Shown here in pieces: positions 22,402-30,034 of a DNA stretch of 35,660 nt. Source of the DNA: a virus; the IMG/VR virus record IMGVR_UViG_3300021960_007424, positions 1-35,660 of that record; one strand, 5' to 3'. The translations under genes and the position numbers were made by a program. Numbering within the stretch: the first letter of the stretch is position 1; every line of letters begins with the position of its first letter. The notes beneath the pieces were generated by a model. That model worked only from the letters and a program-made list of their open reading frames with translations, searched no databases and had not been told where the DNA came from.

Positions 22402-23022
22402 TTATGGTAATGAAGTTTTTGGTAGATTATCTAAGCCTAAATCCATGTAAAGCGAGTTCATCAATTCGAAAAGATCTTCGGCTTGTAGCGTGTAATAGCT
22501 TAAGACTTCCGTTAAATTGTCCGCAAGGTTTTGCCCTTCGATTATCATTAGTTCGTCGACCTCCACTCCGGTAATCCCGGCAGATTTCATTACAAATGAA
22601 AAATGTCCTTCGCGAACAAGATTTAATTCCATGGTGATAATTTTGGGAGAAAATGTTTCTGCGAAAAGGTCTGACTTATACATCGGGAGGCTTTGCCTGA
22701 TCTTGCTGGTTGATTGAGATTCTCCTGTCAAAACAAGGAATCTCCAAGGTTTGGCAATTTCGTCTCCGAGTTGAACTTCGTTCCCGTCGAGTTGTTCAAA
22801 AGCATTTTCGATTGTAAAGTTCATCATCCAATGACCTCTGTCGTCATAAAAGGAAATTAGTTTCTCTAGCGTTTCAGGGTCGCTACTAACAAAAATGGTA
22901 TCGGAAAGTTTTTCCAAGTAATTTCCCACCCTATTCGATCTTTTTGTCTTTGATTTTTCGCTCAAAACATAAGAAAGCTCTTCTTGAATAATTCTTCGTA
23001 AATCTTGATTTGTAAGTTTCAC
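22402..23022 (-). CDS. Tagged protein of unknown function
   Basis: A 206-aa protein from a GTG at 23022 that overlaps the upstream TGA (GTGA) and follows AAAGGAAAGAAGAA; the open frame begins 27 codons earlier, but those residues are the upstream gene in another frame. The N-terminus (LTNQDLRRIIQEELSYVLSE) is a textbook copy of the leader, with I-Q-E and L-S-E. The remainder is alpha/beta with DRGHWMMNFTIENAF, AKPWRFLVLTGES and a helical end (ADNLTEVLSYYTLQAEDLFE). No known family is recognised. It sits immediately after another tagged gene. Confidence 0.8.
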   Translation of the reverse strand: MKLTNQDLRRIIQEELSYVLSEKSKTKRSNRVGNYLEKLSDTIFVSSDPETLEKLISFYDDRGHWMMNFTIENAFEQLDGNEVQLGDEIAKPWRFLVLTGESQSTSKIRQSLPMYKSDLFAETFSPKIITMELNLVREGHFSFVMKSAGITGVEVDELMIIEGQNLADNLTEVLSYYTLQAEDLFELMNSLYMDLGLDNLPKTSLP

Positions 23023-23972
23023 TTCTTCTTTCCTTTCTTTGCCTTCTTGCCCCAAGATGAGCCTTTGCCTCTCTCCTTGCACGCACCGGGTGTTGGGCGG
23101 CATGCAGGATACTTCTTTCTCTTTTCTCCATCAGAGCGGCCACATGATTTGTAGCCACCTTTGCCGTCAGGAGCATTGCAATCGACCCAGCCGCCTTTCT
23201 TTCCTTTGGCTCCTTTTCGCTTGAACCAATCTCGGAGATTGCCCTCTTTACTTGACTCAGTTCCCGCTTTCTTCTTTTTCTTTTTACGTTTTTTTTCGTC
23301 CAGCACAATGCGCTCTTTGCGAGAACCCTTTTGGATTGTCACAGTTGATACTTCGCTTATACTTGACAGACCATTTCTTTTTTTTTTCTCATCTAACTTT
23401 GGACCTTTGCACATTTCTTCAGCTTCTTTCTTGCTTAAACCTTTTGGTCTATCAGCTCCTTGTTCTGCTTTTGCGCACATAAATCTTCTTTGTTTGTCTG
23501 AATAAACTTCTTCTATACCTGCTAACTTATCATAATACTCTGGATCTTCATATACATGCTCCATTGCAATCTCGTGTGCAATTTCTTCGCTATCTGTATG
23601 TTCCATTTCAACCTTGATGCCTTTTGCAACTTGCTTTTCAATTTCATCAACAGATACATCGTGCATTTTTGCCAGTTGCTTATGTTGATCTTCCATTGAT
23701 CCTTTCAATTTATCTCCGAGACCACCTGGGATTAAATCTTCATTTGTCTTATTACCCCAGTTTTTGGCTCCAACTTTGCGACATTTCACGAGAGCACCAG
23801 AAGCATAAGCAGAAGGCCATACATCATAACGAGAACGAACCTTGTGGTAGCATGCGTCCTTCTTGCCTTTCTTCTTTTTCTTCTTCTTTTTTTTCTTTTT
23901 GCGTTTTTCATCAAGGACGGCGTTCAGCTCTTCCTTGATGATTTGTCGCAACTCCTCTTGTGTAATTTGCAT
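23019..23972 (-). CDS. Tagged, lysine-rich multi-domain protein (DUF5661-like and DUF5872-like parts)
   Basis: A 317-aa protein. Leader at 1-22 (LRQIIKEELNAVLDE, with I-K-E and L-D-E). A poly-Lys tract follows (23-39). Residues 41-73 hold CYHKVRSRYDVWPSAYASG and VKCRKVGAKNWG. Residues 82-150 resemble DUF5661 (VEMEHTDSEEIAHEIAMEH, YEDPEYYDKL). Residues 158-190 include SDKQRRFMCAKA and KKEAEEMC. A second Lys tract lies at 226-235. Residues 245-299 match DUF5872 (LRDWFKRKG, GGWVDCNAPDGKGG, YPACRPTPGAC). The very basic character suggests DNA contact in the head. Family names are by memory of motif patterns. Confidence 0.87.
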   Translation of the reverse strand: MQITQEELRQIIKEELNAVLDEKRKKKKKKKKKKKGKKDACYHKVRSRYDVWPSAYASGALVKCRKVGAKNWGNKTNEDLIPGGLGDKLKGSMEDQHKQLAKMHDVSVDEIEKQVAKGIKVEMEHTDSEEIAHEIAMEHVYEDPEYYDKLAGIEEVYSDKQRRFMCAKAEQGADRPKGLSKKEAEEMCKGPKLDEKKKRNGLSSISEVSTVTIQKGSRKERIVLDEKKRKKKKKKAGTESSKEGNLRDWFKRKGAKGKKGGWVDCNAPDGKGGYKSCGRSDGEKRKKYPACRPTPGACKERGKGSSWGKKAKKGKKK

Positions 23973-24014
23973 GTCGAAAGCCCCATTTTGTTACAATAAA
24001 TAGTAAGAAAATAG

Positions 24015-24608
24015 CTATTCTTTCCATCCAAACATCTGCAATAGAAAAGATTTGATTAGTCGGTCTTTGCATGGAATATCTTTGCATTCATAAAGCTTCC
24101 ATGAATATGATGATTTCTCTTTTGCTATTTGCGCTTTCTTTCTTTCTATATCCTCTTCCATGTCACTGCAAATGCTCTCATAGTCCTTTAGGTAAATGTC
24201 ATGCCTATCTGCTATCTCGAATAGTTTGCACCAGTTTTCCTCGGCCATGGCGGTTGTCGCGTCCTTGAAGTCCATGTGGTCTCTCCAGAACATTGGATCT
24301 TCCGATGTTAGTTTGTCTGGATGAATCTTTTTAGCAATCGATCTGTAAACACCTTTATGTTTGTCTTCTCGAACCTTCTCTTCTTTTATTGCCAAACCGG
24401 TTTCGTTGCTCTCGAATATCTTTTCAACTCTTTTCTGGTTGTTTTTGTTGAGAGTGTCCAAATCTATGTCTCTAACTGCGCACCACTGACGATAGAACGC
24501 TTCGAATTCTAGATGACCATCTTTGAGAATTTCCTTCACCATTTGCAGTTCATATTCGAGTGACTTATATTCGCTTAAGAGTTTTTTGAATTTAAGTTTC
24601 TCGATCAT
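24015..24608 (-). CDS. J-domain (DnaJ-like) protein
   Basis: A 197-aa protein from the ATG at 24608; the upstream ATG would lengthen the overlap with the previous gene. Residues 1-80 are a charged coiled coil. Residues about 90-150 hold a J-domain: YRSIAKKIHPDKLTSEDP with the HPD tripeptide, then FKDATTAMAEENWCKLFEIA as the last helix. J-domains stimulate Hsp70 ATPase, so this would recruit host DnaK. No Gly/Phe or zinc region follows, so it is not a full DnaJ. Weak ribosome site (GAAAT), probably coupled to the upstream gene, which it overlaps by 17 bases. Confidence 0.85.
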   Translation of the reverse strand: MIEKLKFKKLLSEYKSLEYELQMVKEILKDGHLEFEAFYRQWCAVRDIDLDTLNKNNQKRVEKIFESNETGLAIKEEKVREDKHKGVYRSIAKKIHPDKLTSEDPMFWRDHMDFKDATTAMAEENWCKLFEIADRHDIYLKDYESICSDMEEDIERKKAQIAKEKSSYSWKLYECKDIPCKDRLIKSFLLQMFGWKE

Positions 24609-25497
24609 ATTTCGATACCGGATTGAACTTAGTACCATACAGTATGGTTTTGGATGGCCTTTTGATGGTTATGGATCGAGAGGCATGCAAGAAGTCCCTG
24701 TATTCCTCCCAGTTCCTTATATTGAAATAGTTCTCGACTTGAATTTCTGTCGAGTTCCTGAGGTTGAGCGGCTCGAACACTTTGCTCAAAGGGAAAAATC
24801 TAGCTGACCATCTCTCCGAAGGATCGAGCAACAATTCATCGTCCGGATGAGAGCCGGGAACTCTTCTTCCTGTTCCTGTTCTGATAATTCTACGGAACTC
24901 AAGCCACTCGTCTTTCCCAAATGTGAACGACATGAAGTTATCATCCTTTACTGATTGACCATTGAACGAAATATATGTAGAATTAGAGTGAGCAATTTCT
25001 TTTCTGTAATCTCGAAGCTGCCATGCTGGGAAGAACCCATGAGGAAACGACACGTAATACTTTGTCGGAGTCATCCACTCCGAGACAAGCGCCATTGTCT
25101 TGAAAGCGGTCAAAGCGCCATGTATAACCGACCATGCGGTGCAATCCCTCTTGAAGCGATCTTTTGGATTTACATTGACATAGTAAATTGGTATTCTTCG
25201 TCTCGACATTCCCGGTACAGGGTCAAACTTGCGGTTGGCCCATACGGGATCCCCACACCAATCACCCAGAGTTTTGCGTATCAGAGGCCCAATATCGTCG
25301 TTTACGACGATCCAGATCGACTTGCACCCTGCCCATGCACACTCTACCACGGCGGCTTCTATCAAGCTATATGAAGGCCCTATGGGCATCATGCAATCTG
25401 GCCATGGTTGGTCGAAGTCGTAAGTGTCATGTCCTGCTATCGGAATTATTCCAACAAGATTATTTATCTTGTTCGCAAACTCTCTATCATCTTCCAT
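24592..25497 (-). CDS. Nucleotidyltransferase-like (GT-A-type) protein
   Basis: A 301-aa protein with AAGGAGAAGC before the ATG. The start, VGIIPIAGHDTYDFDQPWP then MMPIGPSYSLIEAAVVECA and AGCKSIWIVVNDDIGPLI, follows the pattern of sugar-1-phosphate nucleotidyltransferases (AxG loop, PI block, GxxxIxIVV). The usual Gly-rich triphosphate loop and activating Lys are altered, so catalysis is uncertain. FPHGFFPAW and a charged C-terminal third follow. It overlaps the next gene upstream (25464) by 34 bases. It may modify a sugar or DNA, but the substrate is not visible. Confidence 0.7.
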   Translation of the reverse strand: MEDDREFANKINNLVGIIPIAGHDTYDFDQPWPDCMMPIGPSYSLIEAAVVECAWAGCKSIWIVVNDDIGPLIRKTLGDWCGDPVWANRKFDPVPGMSRRRIPIYYVNVNPKDRFKRDCTAWSVIHGALTAFKTMALVSEWMTPTKYYVSFPHGFFPAWQLRDYRKEIAHSNSTYISFNGQSVKDDNFMSFTFGKDEWLEFRRIIRTGTGRRVPGSHPDDELLLDPSERWSARFFPLSKVFEPLNLRNSTEIQVENYFNIRNWEEYRDFLHASRSITIKRPSKTILYGTKFNPVSKYDRET

Positions 25498-26204
25498 GCT
25501 TCTCCTTCTTTCTGTTTCATATTGTATGCTTCTCCGAACGAGCAGTTACTCTCGAACAGAGGAGTGACGACCCTTTTATGGAACTCTATCTTTGGCTTTT
25601 TGTAATATCTCTTCCCTTTGTAGGTTCTCGAGAAAGGCCCAGTAAGCCCCTCATCTTCCATCATGCGGAGCGCTTTTAGCTTAGCTATGCCTTGACCCAA
25701 GTCAGGATCCAGAACCTCTTTTTGGGTCATTTTTGACGCCGCTAGGAGCCCTCTTGTTGGACCATTGAACGTATAAAAATCCAATTGACTTACAAAATCG
25801 CTGTTGTCCTCAATGCGAGTGACCGAATGTGGTTTGAGATGTTTGACGTCAAAGAAGTCGTAAACCCCGAACATGTTTTCTTCTTTATCAAACATTACGA
25901 CTTCATCAGGGTGAAATATGATTCTTCGATTTCCCTTTGTCATAATTGTCAAGTTGTCTTCCATACGAATTGTTTGTATATCATTCGGATACAACAGTAA
26001 AGAAGAAACCGACATTGCAAAACTAAGATTAGACCAAAGCTCTTTGACGTTTGTCGCGTTCATAAACGAGAAATCATATCCTGAGTATCTCTTGTCAAAT
26101 CTATAGATATATTCAGGGTCTTTTACAATACATCTAGTTTGCGTTCTCCATGCATACAGGAGACACGTAAGAGATCGGCCAACGATTATCTTGTCGGCAA
26201 TCAT
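25464..26204 (-). CDS. Phage protein of unknown function paired with the nucleotidyltransferase-like gene
   Basis: A 246-aa protein; ATG at 26204 overlaps the preceding TGA (ATGA) and follows TGGAGACAA. The first 30 residues (ADKIIVGRSLTCLLYAWRTQ) look like a strand-turn-helix of a Rossmann-type start, but no G-x-G-x-x-G is present. Middle: NVKELWSNLSFAMSVSSLLLYP. The C-terminal part is basic (YKGKRYYKKPKIEFHKR). I recall this protein beside nucleotidyltransferase-like genes in other large phages; no function is known. Confidence 0.75.
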   Translation of the reverse strand: MIADKIIVGRSLTCLLYAWRTQTRCIVKDPEYIYRFDKRYSGYDFSFMNATNVKELWSNLSFAMSVSSLLLYPNDIQTIRMEDNLTIMTKGNRRIIFHPDEVVMFDKEENMFGVYDFFDVKHLKPHSVTRIEDNSDFVSQLDFYTFNGPTRGLLAASKMTQKEVLDPDLGQGIAKLKALRMMEDEGLTGPFSRTYKGKRYYKKPKIEFHKRVVTPLFESNCSFGEAYNMKQKEGEAWKMIESLRTR

Positions 26205-27187
26205 TTGTCTCCAAAGAATGCACCAAATCTACTCATCATGTCTGCCATGCGGTCGCTTTGAGGAGGTGCAGGTGGTTCTGGTTCTGGTTCGGTGTCTGGC
26301 TGTGGAGGACGCAAGTTGATTTCTGGATCTGCTTTCAGTTTTGTCTCAACTGCTTGAGCAAACTCATGGAATCCTCCGCCACGACCAGCATTTGCAAAGA
26401 ACCAATCTTGTGGCGCTCCTGCTGCTACAATTTGTGGGGCATTTGATGGCTGGGCTTTTCCAGTTGACGTTTTCTGACCGAGCCATAGAGAAGTTGGGTT
26501 GACACCAACCATTTCGACCATCTTATCAAAAAACTTGTAAAAATTATCTTCGATAAACGAAACAAATTCAGGATTTTCCTTGATTCTCTCGATAAAGTAA
26601 TCTGATTTGAGATTTGCTAGTTTTTCTACGAGCACTTGGACATCATCTTTGATGCTTTCATCAGAAACGCCCAGCCCTTCTTTGAATTCTTTCCAGAATT
26701 CTACAACATAGAAAGACATTCCGTTAAGGGCATGTATATACTTATCGTTTATATCCTTCCTCTCTTTTATTTTCTTATCTATTCTCTTGAGTTCTTCTCG
26801 GTGAAAAGAACGTTCTTCTCGGAGCTGTTCCAAAAGGGCCTTTTGTTCATCGCTAAGTCGTTGTTCGGCACTAATCTCAGCTTCGATTTGGGCGAGCTGT
26901 TTGTTAATTTCCAAAATTAACATGTTAATTTTGTTCTTTTTTCTAATGTCTTCAGGTAATCTTTTCGTCTTTTCCATTCCTTGTTTCAAGAATTCGAGAA
27001 AGTCATCCCCTACGATGCCTTTGAATTCTTCATGACGGGCTCCTGTGGTTGACACATACTCGGTTCCAAGAGCGTCAACAAATGCTCTCATGAATCCATC
27101 GGGCTGTCCAAGTTGCAACAGGCCTTTATCTAGCGACTCTGCCAAAGTATATCTTCGCCATTCATTTAGAATCTTCTTCATCTTCAT
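26201..27187 (-). CDS. Tagged (variant leader) coiled-coil protein with Pro-rich tail
   Basis: A 328-aa protein. The N-terminus (MKMKKILNEWRRYTLAESLD) is a second style of leader with L-N-E and L-A-E. Residues 85-160 are a long coiled coil (INKQLAQIEAEISAEQRL, LLEQLREERSFHREELKRI). Residues 190-230 are helical. Near 230-285 is a small-residue region (QPSNAPQIVAAGAPQDWFFA), and residues 295-315 are Pro/Glu-rich. A possible site for the ribosome is GAGGGG. No enzyme motif is visible. A structural or head-internal role fits the leader and coiled coil. Confidence 0.78.
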   Translation of the reverse strand: MKMKKILNEWRRYTLAESLDKGLLQLGQPDGFMRAFVDALGTEYVSTTGARHEEFKGIVGDDFLEFLKQGMEKTKRLPEDIRKKNKINMLILEINKQLAQIEAEISAEQRLSDEQKALLEQLREERSFHREELKRIDKKIKERKDINDKYIHALNGMSFYVVEFWKEFKEGLGVSDESIKDDVQVLVEKLANLKSDYFIERIKENPEFVSFIEDNFYKFFDKMVEMVGVNPTSLWLGQKTSTGKAQPSNAPQIVAAGAPQDWFFANAGRGGGFHEFAQAVETKLKADPEINLRPPQPDTEPEPEPPAPPQSDRMADMMSRFGAFFGDK

Positions 27188-27416
27188 CTTTTAGCCCCTC
27201 AATCATCTGTTCTGGTATTTCTCTAATTAGTTGGTTTCTGATCATTATGTCGTAAACCCAATAATTGACTTTTGGATCTTCATATCCATTCCACTTGTTT
27301 ATAAAGTATAAAACAGGGTCAGAAACAATAATTCCGAGATCTCCATCATCATAGACGGAGTTGTCTCGGAACATAACTAGGTCTCCCTTTTGGAACCTAG
27401 GATTGTTTTGAATCAC
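27162..27416 (-). CDS. Small SH3-like barrel protein
   Basis: An 84-aa protein from a GTG at 27416 with GGGG 6 bases upstream, within the end of thyX; a TTG four codons earlier is an alternative. FQKGDLVMFRDN, GDLGIIVSDPV and VNYWVYDIMI form the beta pattern shared with 17084 and 17263. The acidic tail (LKDEDEEDSK) overlaps the next start by 26 bases. Function unknown. Confidence 0.72.
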   Translation of the reverse strand: MIQNNPRFQKGDLVMFRDNSVYDDGDLGIIVSDPVLYFINKWNGYEDPKVNYWVYDIMIRNQLIREIPEQMIEGLKDEDEEDSK

Positions 27417-28101
27417 GATAAGCCCCAATCGAAAAAGGCCATATTTCGTTTGCGATATCCAAACACGCTTCTGCGACTTTTTGAATCTCCCATTGAGCTC
27501 CCTCGTGGATTCTCAAATCAACAAACTTTATAAGGTTTGACAGATTCACCGTACCATAGTATCGAGTATAGAGATTTTGAGGAAGAACTCCTCTTGCTTG
27601 CTCTCGGCAAACTCCTTTGTCAATGAGTTCATTGAACAAGTCTAACGATGATTCGTGAAATTTTCTCACAGCGTCAGAGGCGCTCACATAAGAATCAACA
27701 AATCGTGGAGTTATGGTAGGGTCAACTAGCTCCTCAGCGTTTGAGGCCTGTCTGTTGCTCTTGTGCTGCGTTCTAAATGCACTTGGCTCATAGAACTTTA
27801 GGTCAACTTCTGTGTATCTTCTCGAGATCTCATTGTACGCCCAAGTTCTGTGTCTCATATGTTGTGCTCTCACGAACATTGGAACCTCAAACATAAATGT
27901 GATAGAGTTGTGTTCAAATGGCGAAGTGTGCTTGTGCGCAGCTAAATATTTGATTAGCTTTTTATCTCGCGGAGAAAGGTCTCCTTGGTTATCACCACCA
28001 AAAGAGACCCTTGCCGCATTTGCTACCATTTTGTCGTCTCCGACATGTTGAATATAGGATACTTTTCCAATCCCGTCTCCGTAGAGTTCAACTTCTTTCA
28101 T
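27397..28101 (-). CDS. thyX: Flavin-dependent thymidylate synthase (ThyX)
   Basis: A 234-aa enzyme that methylates dUMP to dTMP using methylene-tetrahydrofolate, FAD and NADPH. The signature RHR-x7-S is RHRTWAYNEIS at 83-93, followed by RRYTE. HTSPFEHNSITFMFEVPMFV (58-77), QARGVLPQNLYT and the Arg-containing LRIHEGAQWEIQ block complete the family. AGGAGGATAG precedes the ATG. Length is normal. It works downstream of dUTPase in dTTP supply. Confidence 0.97.
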   Translation of the reverse strand: MKEVELYGDGIGKVSYIQHVGDDKMVANAARVSFGGDNQGDLSPRDKKLIKYLAAHKHTSPFEHNSITFMFEVPMFVRAQHMRHRTWAYNEISRRYTEVDLKFYEPSAFRTQHKSNRQASNAEELVDPTITPRFVDSYVSASDAVRKFHESSLDLFNELIDKGVCREQARGVLPQNLYTRYYGTVNLSNLIKFVDLRIHEGAQWEIQKVAEACLDIANEIWPFSIGAYRDSKQS

Positions 28102-28109
28102 CTATCCTC

Positions 28110-28811
28110 CTAAGATCTTCTTTTTCTATATCCGGCAAATTCAGATGGAGACCCCATGCTATTGACAATGTCCTCAATCTCTTGATCTGACATAGGAATT
28201 TCTGGCTTGCCGTAAAGTGGGATCAGAATCTTTCCTTCTTCTCCCATGCCGGGAATGTATGAGTAGTTATCGTCCACACTTCTCAAATCATCAGAATCCA
28301 TTACGTCTGATGTTGCTGATGACCATTCATCTGAACCGAAGCCGTGATCTTCATCGTGATCCATTTTGTACATTTGGAATTCCATGGAGTGTTCTCCAGC
28401 AAGTCCGCCTTCGGGATCCATAGAAAGACCTCCTTCTGCATCGCGTGATGGATCAAACTGCTTACGTCCAAATACGAAGCCCCATTGCTTGTATTTTCTG
28501 TTTAGCTCGTCCATGTCTTCAAGGCGAGCGTTCTTGATGATGACTGACTTTTCCGTATGGCCCTCGAAGATCCCACCAATACGTTCAAATTGATAACCCA
28601 TCTGTCTCAAATCTGACTCAAGACCTGCTTGCAATTGATCATTGACACCTGCGCCGACTGCTGAAGCCATTGGGTTTTGTCCAGACATGATTGCAACGGT
28701 TTGAACCTGTGGATCTTGTCCTCGCAGCATTTTCATGATGCGCTCTTTCTTACCTTCTTCCTGAAGGACTTCGTTAATCAATTTTTTCAATTTAAGTGTT
28801 GTTAGTTTCAT
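28110..28811 (-). CDS. Tagged protein with DUF3293-like core
   Basis: A 233-aa protein. Leader MKLTTLKLKKLINEVLQEE has I-N-E and L-Q-E. Residues 60-115 (LESDLRQMGYQFERIGGIFE, KSVIIKN and NRKYKQWGFVFGRK) resemble DUF3293, a small domain common in phages. The centre is Gly/Met/Asp-rich, and the end (SPSEFAGYRKRRS) is basic. AAGGGATTATAAA precedes the ATG, immediately after the tagged kinase-like gene. Function unknown. Confidence 0.8.
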   Translation of the reverse strand: MKLTTLKLKKLINEVLQEEGKKERIMKMLRGQDPQVQTVAIMSGQNPMASAVGAGVNDQLQAGLESDLRQMGYQFERIGGIFEGHTEKSVIIKNARLEDMDELNRKYKQWGFVFGRKQFDPSRDAEGGLSMDPEGGLAGEHSMEFQMYKMDHDEDHGFGSDEWSSATSDVMDSDDLRSVDDNYSYIPGMGEEGKILIPLYGKPEIPMSDQEIEDIVNSMGSPSEFAGYRKRRS

Positions 28812-28812
28812 T

Positions 28813-29685
28813 TTATAATCCCTTAATGACTCTTAATGTCTCGTTACAATGGTCAAGAACTTTTACATGCCTTGACTCTAAGACACTTTTAATTTCTTCA
28901 ACTTCTCGATCCCATGCCGATGCTTCTTCGTTCAAGCCAGCATTTATCATTTCCTTCTTCGCTTCTTCATGAACTTCATCAATTCTAGCAGAAATTTGTG
29001 GCCAATCCACTGTTAGGAATTCAGAACATGCTTTTTGCATATTCATCTTTGACATAAGTCGACCCGCTCCTCTCTCGTTTGGATCTAACATTCTTGGAAT
29101 GTCTCCACCTCTCGGAGAGAATCTACGGCCTTTTCTTGCTCCCATGGCACGGAATGTCATGGAGCCACCGGGATCGATTCGAGTTGCTGTATTGTCGTCT
29201 GTATTGACAACAAAGTTGTCTAGATTTGCCACATCATGGTTTGCCAAAAAGACATCCACCATGGCTCCACCAGAAACAGATTCTGCCCAAGAACTTGGAG
29301 GATTAGAGTTTACAACATTTCCACCTGCGACGCCTGTGGCTGCTTGAGTAGCAAGGCCAAGTTGTCTATTGGCTGGATCAGACACTAGATGAACTTGGCT
29401 TGGTACCGCTGAATCAGGATAAAGTTGGTAAATTTTGTAAGCAAGATATTCTACTGCGATTTGTAGAGTTTTATCTTCCTTATTCTCGAAGTCCCAAGAA
29501 TCAGAAACCTTCAAGTAGAACTGGTCATCACCAATCATACACGTTCTCAAAAAGTGAGTAGATCCGAAGCATCTGTCAAGATTGGAGAGTTCTCCAATAT
29601 CCATTTCATCTAGCTGTTGGATTCGATCTGCTTCTTCTAAGACCTCTAAAATCAAGCTTCTCAGCTTATCACCCGTTAACCTCAT
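28813..29685 (-). CDS. Tagged HipA/PI-kinase-like protein (candidate packaged kinase)
   Basis: A 290-aa protein from the ATG at 29685, chosen because GGGAG lies 9 bases upstream and the leader (LTGDKLRSLILEVLEEA, with I-L-E and L-E-E) begins there; the open frame extends 17 codons further. The body looks like an atypical kinase: FYLKV with K59 as ATP lysine, AVEYLA with E79, the catalytic loop FLANHDVANLDNFVV with D151 and N154/N157, and a metal-binding IDPGGSM with D171. This is the pattern of HipA/phosphoinositide-kinase-like proteins. If packed and injected it could phosphorylate host proteins at the start of infection. Kinase fold is a motif-level call. Confidence 0.82.
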   Translation of the reverse strand: MRLTGDKLRSLILEVLEEADRIQQLDEMDIGELSNLDRCFGSTHFLRTCMIGDDQFYLKVSDSWDFENKEDKTLQIAVEYLAYKIYQLYPDSAVPSQVHLVSDPANRQLGLATQAATGVAGGNVVNSNPPSSWAESVSGGAMVDVFLANHDVANLDNFVVNTDDNTATRIDPGGSMTFRAMGARKGRRFSPRGGDIPRMLDPNERGAGRLMSKMNMQKACSEFLTVDWPQISARIDEVHEEAKKEMINAGLNEEASAWDREVEEIKSVLESRHVKVLDHCNETLRVIKGL

Positions 29686-29959
29686 CAACAATTCTCCCGT
29701 AGACATAGTTTTCTTGAACAAGGTAAATAGTGTCAAGATTCGCTTTTATGTCCTGTAGGGTTGTTCTATCAACAATGATTTTGTCTCCGACATCTAACGG
29801 AATTGAGCAATCACATGCCATAGCAAGGATTTTGCAAGTGACATAAGGTGATTGTGGTGGCCTGTATTCATCAGGCATAATAAAGAGAGGAGCATCCTCG
29901 GATGTCTCTTCTTCAATTAGTTCCACCCAAAGGTGGCGGTTGTGTGGTTCAAATTGCAT
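29669..29959 (-). CDS. GroES-like co-chaperonin
   Basis: A 96-aa protein of Cpn10 length. The core follows the fold: NRHLWVELIEEE at the start, a loop (TSEDAPLFIMPDEY) in the place of the GroEL-binding mobile loop, VTCKILAM, VGDKIIVDRT, and YLVQENYVYGRIVDE at the end. Sequence identity to host GroES looks low, as with T4 gp31, which also replaces GroES for capsid folding. GGAGGTAAT precedes the ATG. It heads the long operon, while groEL is 27 kb away in its own unit. Partnering with the phage GroEL is inferred. Confidence 0.72.
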   Translation of the reverse strand: MQFEPHNRHLWVELIEEETSEDAPLFIMPDEYRPPQSPYVTCKILAMACDCSIPLDVGDKIIVDRTTLQDIKANLDTIYLVQENYVYGRIVDEVNG

Positions 29960-29977
29960 ATTACCTCCATAATAAAA

Positions 29978-30010
29978 AAAACGTGTTACACATATAGTAT
30001 AACACGTTTT
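29978..30010 (-). terminator. Intrinsic terminator after the H1-like gene, overlapping the next promoter
   Basis: AAAACGTGTTA pairs with TAACACGTTTT (11 bp) around an 11-base loop, ending in a run of eight T on the minus strand. The -10 at 29996-30001 lies in the loop and first arm. Confidence 0.8.
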
Positions 30011-30024
30011 CGGGGGTTTGTCAA
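29996..30024 (-). promoter_or_regulatory. Sigma70-type promoter for the long 30.0-21.4 kb operon
   Basis: TTGACA at 30024-30019, 17-base spacer ending GTGT, TATACT at 30001-29996. The promoter is nested in a terminator hairpin. Confidence 0.87.
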
Positions 30025-30034
30025 GAGGAAAAGT

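Noticed and set aside
22402-23103. Longer start for the tagged protein at 23103
   Set aside because: The extra 27 residues are a frame-shifted reading of the upstream gene's end; the GTG at 23022 has a ribosome site, a GTGA overlap and begins exactly at the leader.
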